Source of the DNA: Stictocephala bisonia | Lineage: Eukaryota > Arthropoda > Insecta > Hemiptera > Membracidae | DNA: 64,000 nucleotides | Direction of reading: 5' to 3' | NCBI GenBank assembly: GCA_035578905.1 | Contig: JAQJVL010000001.1 | Coordinates: 6,982,488-7,046,487 of the forward strand | Shown: positions 1 through 11,462 of the stretch, in pieces | Numbering within the stretch: the stretch's first letter is position 1 | Layout: every line of letters starts with the position of its first letter | The notes under the pieces: generated by a model | What the model saw: the letters and a program-made list of their open reading frames with translations, nothing else | The model's database searches: none | What the model was told of the DNA's origin: nothing | Made by a program: the position numbers and the translations under genes

Positions 1-384
1 ATGTATAAACTAAACGATGGCCTAGCCCTAGCCCAAGGAACGCCTCATATTTTTTTTTTTTTTTTTTATCTAAATAAAATATTTAAATACGTTGGATATA
101 GTAGGCTATCTTTGGTTCTATGCAACGTACGATTTTCATTCAAACTTCTACGTAATAGGGTAACTCAGCATAATACATTAAAAATATGTTTATATATGGG
201 CAGTTTTAATAACACAGTCTTAATTAGGGAGCACCCGACAGCACGTGAACGTTGGGTGAAGGCTGAGCCGAGTCCAGTGATTCGGCATGTTAGTCTGATA
301 ATATGCCCTTTGTTCTTTGCTGCAAGCAACTTCAAACTTCATGCAATTTTAGTCATATATACACACAGTATAGTTTATACATAT

Positions 385-480
385 AATAGGTAGTGGATAT
401 GATTTGAACTTGTAAGCTCCGATGCTGAACCATTTAATTATTTGCCATTACAGCGACAATGCAGCGCAGTCCCTATTGCT
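385..480 (-). repeat. degenerate tRNA-like SINE head (weak candidate)
   Basis: On the minus strand there is AATGGTTCAGCATCGG followed about 20 bases later by a B-box-like AGTTCAAATC. This resembles the D arm and T arm of a tRNA-derived SINE head. The anticodon region looks shortened by about a dozen bases relative to a real tRNA, so a functional tRNA is unlikely. No second copy in the window supports it. Confidence 0.22.
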
Positions 481-2495
481 GTCGGAAACAGATTGTTCCT
501 CGCCTAATAACCGGCAGCCCGCGCCACATCCAAAACATATACTGTAATATTATTTTCGTCATTTCTTTTTTTAAGTTCTAATATTACTAATAACGAGAGC
601 TCCATTTGCTAATGAGAAATAGACTCGATATAAACAAACGAGATATACTAATAGAAATATTTTTCAGGGCAAAAATTACAACTTCAACGAAAAAGAAATA
701 ATAACATAGCAATGGTTTATTATTTTATCATTAAATTTCAGTATACTACAACTAATAGCACTAGTTACAATTGGCGAACATCTCCAATACTTATTTTTAA
801 ATGACAATTTAAAGTCACTCGTTTCAAAAAGTTGCGTGAAACCCCGTGATTTTATTTATTTTTTATTTTTTTTTTTTTTAGTTGCAACTCACATAAATTT
901 TTTAACACGTAAATTATAAATTATAAACTTTTGGCACTGTTATAAAGTAGATTAAACACTGAACATGAATTTGTGATTACATATTTTTAGCGTCTGTTTT
1001 CTAAATAGTAGCGCCTCAAAGTGAGGGGTCTATAATACAAACATCCGATAGTAGTGATTGAAGAGGCGTAAAACGATTGCCACTTCATAACATTGTGCTG
1101 ACACTCTGTTTGTCTGTATTCTCTGTGATCATATTTAAACAACATACATTAATTTATATTAGTGACACCACTGCAAACTTCGCGAGCCGACCATGTCACT
1201 CATTGCGCTCGTTACAAATCGGCCTTTAGCCTCGGATTGTGACTATTGGCTGCAAATAATAGAAGTTAACTGTTAAAAATCACAATATTACATTTATTTG
1301 CAGTATCTCTCTCACATTACTCGCGTTGCGTGAGAGAGATAAATATATACAACCTATTTATTAGTATGTATAAACACCCAATGATATTACTTAGCCTATT
1401 TATAGCGTGTTAATTTCATTATTTTTTTTTAACAGATGAACTAATAAAATAACTGCATTAGATTTTTATTAATTTTATTATAGTAATAAAATAGAGTGGA
1501 GTCCTTCAATCGAATGTGAATAAAACCATACTTACAGCCTCCACTGGTTTAACATTATGAAAGATCTGACCTTCTCAATATTACAAACATCATTGTTTAC
1601 ATTCCAACAGCTGTCAATACTTTTTGGAAATCATTATTTACATTTGAACAGCTGTTAACTTTTCGGTTCGTTTAAATCTCTAGCCATGTTACTATAATGG
1701 CCGAAAAATGAAGAATTTAGACCTTATAGCACAAATACGAACAGATGCTATACGCACGTCTTTTTTCAAAAATCACCTTTTTTATAACGGCTTTAGATTT
1801 TTCAATTAGTTATCTCTTGAACTCAAGTTGGAGTCAAACCTTCCAAAATTCAAAAATAAGCTCAGAGCCATAAACGTAGATAGATCTTACTGCAGCATTC
1901 ATGAATTTCTTGCTGGCGGTTCAATGTAAATAACTCAGCATATGTTGTGCACGTTAGATTTATATTTTTTTAGTTTTAAATTGTAAATAGTATGAAATAG
2001 TATACATTTCATTTATAGTACTATCTAAATATATATTATAATTTCTAAAGTACTTTTTTTTTGTCGGTACGCCACAACTTCCTAAATTCTTCACCAATTT
2101 TCATAAATGAGGTGTCATTTTAAAGCTTTTTTACCCACTACTTGATGAAAATATACAAATCTCTCATTTTCCAATAGTTTTTTTGAAAAACGACCTATTA
2201 TATCATTCTGCAAGTAATTTAAACTTGAAATTTTTATTTACATTATTCGATCAGCTGTAACATGTGAATTAAATAAATCAAAACAAACATAATCACATCA
2301 AACATAGTGTTTAAAGAGGTACTTTGAATTTGTAAATAACAACCTAACATTTATAAAATAAATTATATTAAATTTAAACTCACATATTTTATTTCTTCTT
2401 TAATCCATATTTACATTAGGTTAAATTGCACTCTAACTATGCTTTACTAACTATACTGTGTGCACTTTAATTAAGAGGGATTTAAAGAGAATACA
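481..2495. other. intron 3 of Dad, AT-rich, no gene seen
   Basis: This stretch is downstream of the last recognised Dad exon and is taken as intron. It is very AT-rich with poly-T runs near 870. I see no exon-like frame flanked by splice sites on either strand. A short inverted repeat of GAGAGA type lies near 1304-1338. The part from about 1500 may belong to the non-autonomous Helitron-like element whose 3' end is listed next, but its 5' end could not be placed. Confidence 0.6.
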
Positions 2496-2524
2496 GTGCG
2501 AATGCTTCGCACGGGTCGGCTAGT
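2496..2524 (+). mobile_element. Helitron-type 3' terminus (hairpin plus CTAGT)
   Basis: A 7-bp stem, GTGCGAA then TGC then TTCGCAC (2496-2512), is followed 7 bases later by CTAGT (2520-2524). A short GC hairpin just upstream of CTRRT is the diagnostic 3' end of Helitron rolling-circle elements. The base after CTAGT is A, not the T expected for an intact AT target, so the junction is decayed or the call is wrong. No Rep/helicase coding sequence is seen, so this would be a non-autonomous copy. Confidence 0.42.
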
Positions 2525-4325
2525 AATATTTTATTTTATTTTTAGCTTCTAAGACTTATAAATACTAAGAACTATAAATATTGACTTAGTTAATGCAATG
2601 TTGTATTGTCACTTTAACTAAATAAATGACTTATTGACTTACTGTTCACTCACACCTAAAATGTTTAAATTGGTCAATAAATAAGGGAGGAGTTACGTTG
2701 ATAATAAACGGCCCCACGTATCATATACCGTACAGGGATAAGTAAGTTATGATCATGAAGGATAAGTATGGTCGTGTTTCTGAAATATGAATACAACGAT
2801 CTTACTTTTAATATTGATTGTACGCTATATAAATTATATTATAACACATATCAAAAACTTACTAAATATCAAACATAAAAAAATTAATTATGTACGTAAC
2901 TGAAAACTCACATACTGTATATACACTTTCACTAACAAGATATTTGTTGTTCCTCAAAAGACAGTTTTATAAATTTTATTATGAAAGCCAAAATATCTAC
3001 AAAACACTAAAGTATGAATCAAAAATAACTTTTATATTGTCTGTAATCTAAAATAGAAGGCGATTGAAAATCATAAACCGCAATAAATATTTAACTAATT
3101 GAAAAGCCCCTTATTTTATTCGAATATGTCCACATTCCTAAAATTCTTAGACAGTTAGTTACCGAAAAACCTCCTCGACCCTCTAAAACCTATAGCCCTA
3201 TTCAATCTTACCAAAGAACCGTGGGAAATTGGCAAAACCTAAAAATTACTGCTTCGGTATTATTTCGACTACGCCCCTCACACACGCACACGCAAGCCCA
3301 CCTTTGCATGGACAGACCGACGTTGGAACAGACAAACAACAAAGCCATTGTTACATTTATTTTTAAGTTTCATTTATTTGTAGTTCTTGATAGATATTAT
3401 TTTCACCTGCAATTGCGTTCAGTTCTTCAATATATTATAAAAGTGTAGCCCTATACGATTGTATAAAATTCGATTGGGATTTAGGTTAACTAAGAAGAAG
3501 GTAAAGGTATGTATTCTGAAATTGCCCTTTAGAACTCAGCTGATTTCATTATTTTATATTTACTTAATTAACTGAGAATAAACATTGGAAAATGAAATGG
3601 GATGCGAAATGTGGTAATAAGTGATAGAAATGTTGGCCAGCAGAACGAGATGTAAGACATGACCACTTTGATCAGTGCCCATAAACAGTGGAAGGTGGTT
3701 TTGGTTTGGTATATATTCAGTTCTGTAATCAGTATGTTTTTAGGGTGGTCTTTAAACATAGATAAGTCTAAATAAGTTACGAGGATAAGTTGGAGCAAAT
3801 TACACTAATATCAGTCGTCGTAGGCTTACATTGCATCAATCGATGTTAACTTAAATGAAGAAATATTTTTATGAATGAAGTAGTCATTTGCGCGGTACCA
3901 TATTGCGGCTAGAGCTTTAAATATATCGATCTAAAGCCAAAACTAAATTGAAACTAGATGAATTTCTGACTAAAATCACTTTTAAACATTTCGATAACAG
4001 CTCTAGTTTTATTTTGGCACTAGTTTGAATATTGGGTAACTTTAATAACCTATAAAATCAAAATGAAGGAGAATTTAAACATTTAAAAAATCGATTCTAG
4101 TCAAAAATGTCTTTATCTTCCCCAACGCCGGCAAGTTAACTTCTATTTAACTTCATAGAAATTAACATTTTCTTTCCTTTCAATCAAAATAGTATTTTTG
4201 CATCCTTACTTAAAATGCAGATAATTTACATTGTTTTTATTATTTTAATAATAGTGTACGTAATTTGCATTTCAGAACACGAATTTAGAATCCATTTACT
4301 TTAAATTCGTGGTCAAATATAAAAA
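2525..4325. other. intron 3 of Dad, AT-rich, nothing recognised
   Basis: AT-rich sequence without supported exons, RNA genes or clear repeats. Short open frames are present but have no codon structure, splice context or family similarity that I can recognise. Confidence 0.6.
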
Positions 4326-4367
4326 TAGAGCCTGCGCATAGAACAGCAGATCTATGCGCAGGCTCTA
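4326..4367. repeat. perfect 17-bp inverted repeat (stem-loop)
   Basis: TAGAGCCTGCGCATAGA (4326-4342) and its exact reverse complement (4351-4367) are separated by an 8-base loop. Each arm contains TGCGCA, the core of NRF-1-like sites. The stem is much more GC-rich than the surroundings. It could be a structured element in the intron RNA, a young inverted duplication or the remnant of a palindromic insertion. The sequence does not tell which. Confidence 0.8.
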
Positions 4368-4539
4368 AAACCGAGTGCAATGTCCGTACTTTGTTTACAA
4401 ATACTTTAAGAACGTCTTTGAATTAAGGAAGGTCCAGGACAGAGCTTCAAACTGAAGATTGTTCTAAGGTCTGAAAATCTCAACTAATATCGTAAAGAAT
4501 TGAATAATGACAGGCCTTATTTCATGCTGGCCTAGAATA

Positions 4540-4745
4540 ACGGTCCAGCGATCTCCGCGGCGAACCAACCGGCGCCAAAGCGAAAGCGAAGCACAAAGCG
4601 GGCTAATCAAGGAGCTAATTAAAAATGGATTGTTAGGTCGGTGACGTCAGAGCCGGCGCCGGACGGCTTCACCTCGACCGCGACAGTCGACGCGACCTCA
4701 GCCGCGGGCCAGTCTCGCCGAACTTGATTCGGTGAATGGCACAGA
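4540..4745. promoter_or_regulatory. CpG-rich island with GGCGCC, CRE and TAATTA motifs
   Basis: About 200 bp of strongly GC- and CpG-rich sequence stands in AT-rich intron. It holds two GGCGCC cores, a cAMP-response-type TGACGTCA, homeodomain-type TAATTA, a GCGAAAGCGAAG repeat and CCAGTCTCG. No open frame with splice signals was found. In an I-Smad intron, GGCGCC next to GTCT is suggestive of Mad/Medea input. Neither GGCGCC here fits the full Drosophila activation-element consensus. Enhancer function is inference. Confidence 0.4.
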
Positions 4746-5349
4746 CAAGAACGTACAAAACATCACACACAACCCACAGTAAATAAACATAAATATAAAC
4801 TAAGCACTTCTGACAACCTCCACAGGCTTAACTTTCAATTAACTACGTAATCTCTTTAATTTTACTGAACCCTTTCCTATTTAGCTTCAACATTTTTTTT
4901 TAACTTCACCGTCAGTAATCGGGACACACGTCATGGTTCATCAATTTTAACTATCCCAGCTCATCGAACAGCACTTTACAACAGAACATTTAGGCTACTG
5001 TCGCTGTTTGCAGATAAACTAGATTCTTCAACTCGCAATATCGAGACTCGGACTCGGGTTGTCGCGGCACTAAGGGAGTGGTTGTCAGCGGATTCGTTGT
5101 GGGTTAAATGTATTATATGTTAGTTTGGTTAAATTCTGGAATAAGCTCTATTTTTTCATGTTATTATAGTTTCTTGTTTTCTTTTTAATATTCATTATTT
5201 ATTGTAGTTGATGTTTCATGTTACAGTTTGGTTAATGTGTTATTGCAATTGCTGTTGTTTGATTTATAAAACAGTATGATCAGCAGAATGAACATGTATG
5301 ACTTCCATCCGCGATAAACTTGCTAAGATTAATTCTTACTTTCACAAAT
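4746..5349. other. intron 3 of Dad, nothing recognised
   Basis: AT-rich intronic sequence. No exon, RNA gene or repeat that I can support. Confidence 0.6.
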
Positions 5350-5624
5350 CAGGTCGACATGAGTTGTGGGAGGGTAGGTAAGACCGACGTGTTGTGTAAG
5401 GAGGGTGGGTAGGACCGACATGTGTCGTGTAAGACGGGTAGGTATGGTCGACATGTATCGTGTAAGACTGTAGTAAGCAGTCGTGCAAGTAGGGTAGGGA
5501 GGTCCGACATGTGTCGTGTAAGACGGGTAGGTATGGTCGACATATATCGTGTAAGACGAGTAGGTATGACCGACATTTGTACAAGTAGGGTAGGTAGGAC
5601 CATATTGAGTCGTGTATATGAATT
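5350..5624. repeat. minisatellite, unit about 34 bp, about 7-8 degenerate copies
   Basis: Units read GACCGACATGTGTCGTGTAA followed by GACGGGTAGGTATG, with indels and substitutions. Overlapping open frames on both strands across this block are explained by the lack of stop codons in the unit. The core GACCGACAT recurs in the 45-bp array at 15 kb, and GTGTAAGA recurs in the arrays at 39.4 and 55.1 kb. Confidence 0.9.
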
Positions 5625-6836
5625 GTCATTTCTCTAAATAAATAATCCTACTTCTGTTCTACTTGGGATTTCATTTACCCTCGGCTTGGTCTGAAGATGC
5701 ATCACAGAAGAGGCCGTGGGCAGTCGGAGAGTCACGCCAGCCTACATGCCTCCTCTGTGGGCCGTAATGCCGGACGCCGGGCCGAGTCGTCAGATTAGGC
5801 ACTAGATTGATCTATTAAAATAATTTTGTGGGCAGACAACACTGGGATTCCTGGACATTTCAACGATGATTAGTTAATTGCAATGAGGGGTAATCGAGGG
5901 GACACGCTCACGCATGGTTGGCGATCTACACACGCTCCTGAAAACATTTACTTTCCAATTGTTCGTTTATTGAACTTCGATGGTTGAGATAGAACTCGTC
6001 CAGGCGAATCAAAATAATAGTTTTTATTTCTGTAAACACAATGTTAAATTTTTAAACTATCAAAAATTTTAGTTTGAACTCAAATTTTGTAAATATTCCA
6101 TATCTAAGTCTGGACTGAGAACCCAAGATTTTGTAGAGCCTTCCCTAATACATTTTAAATTGAACTATTGTGTTTCCCATAAAACAACAAAATAGCAATA
6201 ATATCAAAACGCCAGAAAAGAACGAATTCTAGAGAATGCATCGGAACTACCAATGTTAGTCATCGATTGACTTTTAGAAGCAAACCTACTACTAATTTTA
6301 AAAAACACAACTGAATCTGTTATGTGATTGTGTTTCTTTAATAAACTCCTCAAATCAAACAAAAACCGTTACTTAGGACTGCAGATTTTAAATTAACTTT
6401 ACGTGAAATAACCAAAAAATAACTATACTCTCAATTATAAGAACCATATGTAAACATTAATCGGACCCTCGTTAGGTTTACGGTAGAAACAACTGCTTCA
6501 TCACAACCAAATATAACGATGAGACAATTAGGCTACAACGTCTGGAAGTTATCTCAGACAAACAAATACAGGAGCGCATCAAAACAAGCAACGATATATT
6601 TTGGAAACACTCAACCAATTGAATGCTAAAATTCAAATGTAAAATAAACACACTAAAATTTACCTGTGACAATTTGTATACATTGTTGGGGCAAAGTTTT
6701 CAGCATATACACACATCAGCATCTTTTAAATTTGAAAGGCCTACTTCAACTGTATAGTTGTGAATAATGTAATTGAACTGAAAATAATGTTGCTATGGAG
6801 AACTTGACAATTTAGGGCTAAGCTACTATAAACAAA
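5625..6836. other. intron 3 of Dad; GC-rich patch at 5676-5800
   Basis: Mostly AT-rich. The patch 5676-5800 is GC-rich, but I could not fit an exon to it on either strand: no acceptor and donor pair encloses an MH2-like frame. The remainder has no supported feature. Confidence 0.5.
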
Positions 6837-7690
6837 ATAATAATCAAAATCCATACATACAAATTCACAATTAAAGCCTACAGAAAACTAAATAATAATC
6901 AGAATACAAACATACGCGAATAGAGAGGAAACTAAAGAATAATCAGAATACAAACATACGCGAATAAAGAGAGGAAACTAAAGAATAACCAGAATACAAA
7001 CATACGCGAATAAAGAGAGGAAACTAAAGAATAACCAGAATACAAACATACGCGAATAGAGAGGAAACTAAAGAATAATAAGAATACAAACATACGCGAA
7101 TAAAGAGAGGAAACTAAAGAATAACCAGAATACAAACATACGCGAATAAAGAGAGGAAACTTAAGAATAATCAGAATTCAAATGTAAAAACACACTATTT
7201 ATGCCTACAGGAAACTAAAGCATAATCAGAATGCAAAGATACGCGAGGAGAGGAAACTTAAGAATGATCATAATCCAAAGATAAAAATACACGGTTATAT
7301 GCCTACAGGAAACTAAAGCATAATCAGAATGCAAAGATACGCGAGGAGAGGAAACTTAAGAATGATCATAATCCAAAGATAAAAATACGCGGTTATATGC
7401 CTACAGGAAACTAAAGAATACTCAGAATCCAAAGATAAGGAAAGATAGGAAACTTAAGAATAATCAGAATCCAAAGATTTGCGAAGAGAGGAAACTAAAG
7501 AATATTCAGAATCCAAAGATAAAAATACACGATTAAAAAATACAGTAAACTTAAGAATAATCATAATCTACAGATAAACATATACGATTAGAGGAACCCT
7601 AATAATAACTATAATTCAAAAATAAAAATACAAGATAAAAGGATACAGTAAACCACAGAATAATCAGGATCTAAAGATAAAATACAAGAT
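6837..7690. repeat. tandem repeat, about 46-bp unit grading into longer degenerate units
   Basis: The proximal part repeats AATAATCAGAATACAAACAT with CGCGAATAAAGAGAGGAAAC about six times, at 44-46 bp spacing. From about 7180 the units lengthen to roughly 100 bp, adding a TATGCCTACAGGAAACTAAA segment, and then decay into AT-rich sequence. It lies just downstream of exon 3 of Dad on the minus strand. Confidence 0.88.
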
Positions 7691-7897
7691 TCGTTGGTTG
7701 CCAAAAAAAGTTTAATTTAAGAATGGACATAAAATTGTCAAGATCATATGGCACACAGTACAAAACATTAAAAATCGTTGATATTGTATTTAGATGTTAG
7801 TTTATCGTCTTGTAATTTATCTCCAAATTTAATATAGGTTTTGAATGTGAAGTTATATGAGGTAAATACAGCACTACGTGTTACTTTCAAAGCTTAC
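7691..7897. other. intron 3 of Dad, start
   Basis: Immediately downstream of the exon 3 donor on the minus strand (GTAAGC at 7892-7897). No other feature seen. Confidence 0.6.
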
Positions 7898-7969
7898 CTT
7901 CAGTGGTGAGCGAACCCCGCAGCTCAAGTTGGTTGCCACCATATCCCACACCTTCGCTCGGAGCTCGGT
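7898..7969 (-). CDS. Dad: Dad (I-Smad) probable exon 3, linker region
   Basis: A 72-bp exon on the minus strand lies between a good acceptor (TCTGTTCCAG) and a donor (AAG then GTAAGC). Joined in phase 1 to exon 2, it adds an Asp codon and reads RAPSEGVGYGGNQLELRG then SLTTE, ending one base into the next codon. Both ends are phase 1, like exons 1 and 2, so the frame is kept. In SMAD6/7 the PPPPY motif is followed by a Ser/Thr/Gly-rich linker of similar character before MH2, so the position and composition fit. The linker is poorly conserved, so assignment rests mainly on phase, strand and splice sites. An open frame extends well beyond the acceptor to about 8171, but that part is intron and MITE. 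The MH2 exons that should follow are not visible in bases 1-7890. Confidence 0.72.
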
Positions 7970-8105
7970 CTGGAACAGAGACAAACATTTCTACACAACC
8001 TCCAGAACAACGGACGAGAAATCGGATAAGTTGATACAACCTAGTTAGACAAGGAAAGGGTAACACTAAGGGCACTTTTTGTAACTGTTGGTACAAGTAT
8101 GCGAT

Positions 8106-8350
8106 GCAGAGAAAAAGAAACAGAGGTTGCTTGCCATTGGACGCAGCGAACGCCTCAGTGGCAGTTACCACTAATGTAAATCTTTATCATGTTGTAGCAA
8201 TAATTACTACGTTTAAGGATATGAGGTGGAATAAGGGGAGTAACTGACAATGGAGCTGGCCCTACCATTCGCACGGAGAATTGAAGAACTAACTACTCGA
8301 CACAAATTCAGCGCACTATTGGATGCGACCTCTGTTTTTTCTTCTCTGTG
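8106..8350. mobile_element. MITE family 1, copy 1
   Basis: About 245 bp with imperfect terminal inverted repeats: GCAGAGAAAAAGAAACAGAG at the left, and a right end ending CTTCTCTGTG. The interior matches copies at 16.4 and 18.8 kb through blocks such as GCAGCGAACG, GTGGCAGTTA, AATAATTACTACGTTTA and GGGGAATAAGGGGAG. The flanks share GTATGC, which may be a decayed 8-bp target duplication; with CAGAG ends this would suggest hAT, but that is uncertain. It sits 137 bp upstream of exon 3. Confidence 0.75.
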
Positions 8351-10309
8351 TATGCACACTATGGTCTGACGATATTAACTTCTAATTTTCTAACATACCT
8401 GGAGAACTACCTAAACATTGCCAAGGGAAAATGGTAGGGGATATATGGTTTAATATAATGTAATACATTTATGAAATGGTCTACTGATGTTGAATGAAAT
8501 GGATCAAACAATCGACATTTTTACATTTAATTTCACCAATTCTCAATCTAAATCAGTTGTTATACTTAGGGGCTTCAATATAGTAAACACGTCATTACCT
8601 TTGTTGACCTCTGCACTGAGTACCATTTATTGATAACACCGATTGAGGTTCTGCTGAACCTAACATTAATACAATAACAGTCATACAATAATACACCAAT
8701 ACATTTTTTCTTACAATTTTTACTGTATGTTATCTTTTACTAATCTTCTAATAAATTTTGGCAACATTTTATGAATTTAGGAACATATATAATTTAAAAA
8801 TTAAAATGTTCAATTATTCTGACTTCATTTGTTGAAATGTTAAAAAGCACTTAACATTTAAAATGATGTACATTATAAGTCAACATTATATGATAAAAAC
8901 ATCCGTTTAATGCGGTATAACCACACACTACTAATTGTTCACAACGAGTGAGACTATTACTCGTTGTTTACATAGAACAGGCAACGTAGCTGCAGGGCGC
9001 GATGTTGCCGTAATGAACGAGAGTTACCCAGAGAGTGTGTGATTTGACAACCACGCTCAGTCCACACTCCCGACTCACTGCATAATGGACGACAGAATAC
9101 AAACCACGAAAATTAGCATAACATTTTATAGCATACAAATTAGCAATCTATGTATAGTTGATGTTGGTCATATCTTGTTAATGTTTTTGTGTATAGTTAA
9201 TGTTGTTAATAATGCATAGTGTCTGACCGCATTATTAAACGTCTGTGTTATAACGTTTAATATTGTTCGTAAGTGCGCAATCCGAGCTATCAGAATGACA
9301 AAACAAAAAATTAACTATAATAATATTGTTGCTTTCTATGTTTTAAAATGTTACCGATGATCTATGGGGTTTTAAGACTGTCCGCTTTGAAGCGGATCAA
9401 GCGTTTGTGGGCTGAGCGTAGTTGTCAGACCGCTTCTCCATTACGGCAACTCCGCCACGGATGGAACGGTATCCGGATAACGAGCCCGAATTGCTAAACT
9501 GTCAATACTATTTTACCTGTTTTTCTTTGGCCGAGAACGATTAAATTAACTAAATGGTAAGCCAGTGCACTGTGGTCAGGCTCCGTTCGGAATTATTGTC
9601 CGCCCTCACAGTTTGACGAGGGTAAAGTACCCCAACCAATTTATTCAGACTCGTTGTCCGGAAATCTTGGACTTATAGCTGGAGTGACAGACTGTTCTAG
9701 GTGAACAACGCGGACAGTTTTCCTTATGCCATGAGCAATCTGAGCAGATATCTGTGGTTGTGTCTTGATACTGCCTAATACAAAGAAGTTCTTGCAAGTA
9801 CTCACATAGCAGTAATCCCTCATCTTTAGTTCAAATTCTGGCCATGATTATTTGTATGGTTGACCACCTATTTAACGTAAACATACACTAAATGTGTACT
9901 TTTATATGCAGAATCCATGATATCCATGAAGTTTTTTGGACAACGGCGACTCGTCTGAGGGGGCAGAATTCCCGTGACCTCGGCCCTTGCAACCGAGGTG
10001 GGCGGCACAATGGAAGGTCGGCCGACAAGGCTGCATTCAAAACTGAGGGAAGAAAATGCTAATTATCTACCCAGTACAGTGACAAAACATCACTCGTCTC
10101 TCTTGTGTCTCTAAGTAATATCCCTTTCTTACGAAATCCAAATTTGAGTTGAAATAATGTTAGTGTCTTTTTTTAATAAAAATGAGATGCCGGTCTCCTT
10201 TATACGCTGTCCGTTCCCAACATAATTCAAAACAGATCTGTGCGTGAAACTTGAGATAGAGTAAGGGGGAGAACCAGTGCAGTACAAGGTGAATAATGAT
10301 AATAACTTC
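8351..10309. other. Dad intron 2, no gene seen; GC-rich spots at 9.4 and 10.0 kb
   Basis: AT-rich intron with moderately GC-rich stretches around 8985-9075, 9380-9500 and 9950-10040. None shows an exon-like frame with matching splice sites. No RNA gene recognised. Confidence 0.5.
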
Positions 10310-10317
10310 CAAGGAAG

Positions 10318-10394
10318 GTAAGGATTCAAATCTTTTTAAATCCAGGCTTAAAGTCCTGACGCCGTATACCTTCTGGCAACCGGCTCTCCCATGG
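10318..10394 (-). repeat. tRNA-Leu-like SINE head or tRNA pseudogene
   Basis: On the minus strand an A-box-like TTGCCAGAAGG (10369-10379) is followed by TATACGGCGTCAGGACTTTA, which closely resembles the D-arm to anticodon stretch of tRNA-Leu. A B-box-like GATTTGAATCC lies at 10322-10332. The anticodon stem pairs CAGG with CCTG around an eight-base loop, and the acceptor stem does not pair cleanly. That argues for a SINE head or pseudogene, not a working tRNA. The SINE body would run toward about 10100. Confidence 0.5.
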
Positions 10395-10433
10395 CCTAAT
10401 TATTAAAAGAATAACATATGCACTAAAAATTAT

Positions 10434-10545
10434 AGATTGGCTGGAGTGATCAGAAATATTTGTGACTTCGGCTTAGTTTTCGGTCATTAAGAGTATATTC
10501 TCCTATAGAAACCAATGTTAAATTCTAAAACCAAGAAAGAAGAGC
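10434..10545. repeat. dispersed repeat fragment related to 46640-46730
   Basis: GGCTGGAGTGATCAGAAATA here corresponds to GGACTGGAGTGATAAGAAAT at 46.6 kb. Both are followed by a diverged stretch with TATTCTCC and ACCAAG. The family is not recognised. Confidence 0.4.
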
Positions 10546-11339
10546 TCTCCAGCTAAGTTGCTGTCAAGATGTCTTACTGTCAATTTAACAGTCAGTTGTC
10601 ATTTAATGTCAGTTTTATTACAAGGAACTGTAGTTATAGTTAAATAAAAACTATATATATTTTGAATTTAATAGGGATGTGTACTCCTTCTTTTGGTGTA
10701 AAGACATTTAGAGTAACGTCACGCGATTGGGGTCTGCACAATGACGTGGACTCAATTAAATGTAACACAATAAATTACCTAACGTCAAGACAATCAGAAA
10801 ACTTACAACCAAAATGAAGGATAAAAATTAGTAAATTATGGATTTGTTTTTACAAATAGGCAGAGATGAACATTATGTACTCAAAACAATGTACGTTCTT
10901 TGTAAAATACAAAAGAGAAGTATTCACTATACAAAACGAATACGAAGATATAGTGCTACCTAGTAATTGCGAAATTAATCGAAAAATAATATAGGTAATA
11001 CCTGCATTTAATAAACAAAATTATATTCTTAGCAAAAAAGTTGTTCTTTTAAAAACACCAAGGTGTTGACCATTTCACTTGTCAAGGATTTTGTCCGTAA
11101 TAATGATCGTATTATGGAAGTGTCATTTGATAGGTGAACTTTTCTATTTGACCAATTGTTGATTTTACTAACTATTTTTTATAATTCTTTTACTTAAACT
11201 TGTAAAACTTAAAATGTCATTCTTGGCTGTTTTAAATTGAAAACTCGTTAATATCTACTTATGGTCAACTATATTGAATCTTTAATAATCGTGATCACTA
11301 TAAATCATTATAAAAAACACGAACCGTACGCTTGATATT
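10546..11339. other. Dad intron 2, nothing recognised
   Basis: AT-rich intronic sequence with no supported feature. Confidence 0.6.
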
Positions 11340-11412
11340 AAACACCTTTTTTAGCCCGCATAGGGTGTCGACTTCCCAGCGGTGGCTTGTCACTTTGGGA
11401 AACGGCCAACTT
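11340..11412 (-). repeat. 156-bp family fragment, inverted copy
   Basis: GTCGACTTCCCAGCGGTGGC followed by TTGTCACTTTGGGAAACGGC is the reverse complement of the core of the 156-bp unit tandemly repeated at 47-49 kb (GTTTCCCAAACTGCCAAGCC, ACCGCTGGGAAGTCGAC). Only about 70 bp is recognisable. Confidence 0.7.
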
Positions 11413-11462
11413 AAATAATAAAATGTTAACACACAGACATAATGCATGTATAGTGGGGTGCG

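Noticed and set aside
4540..5800. MH2-domain exon of Dad
   Set aside because: I looked for the WC-x-x-AYWE and YDLP type motifs on the minus strand in bases 1-7890, including the GC-rich patches, and found none.
7970..8171. Extension of the exon 3 open frame upstream to 8171 as coding
   Set aside because: It crosses the strong acceptor just above 7969 and runs into a MITE; the hydrophobic translation has no Smad similarity.
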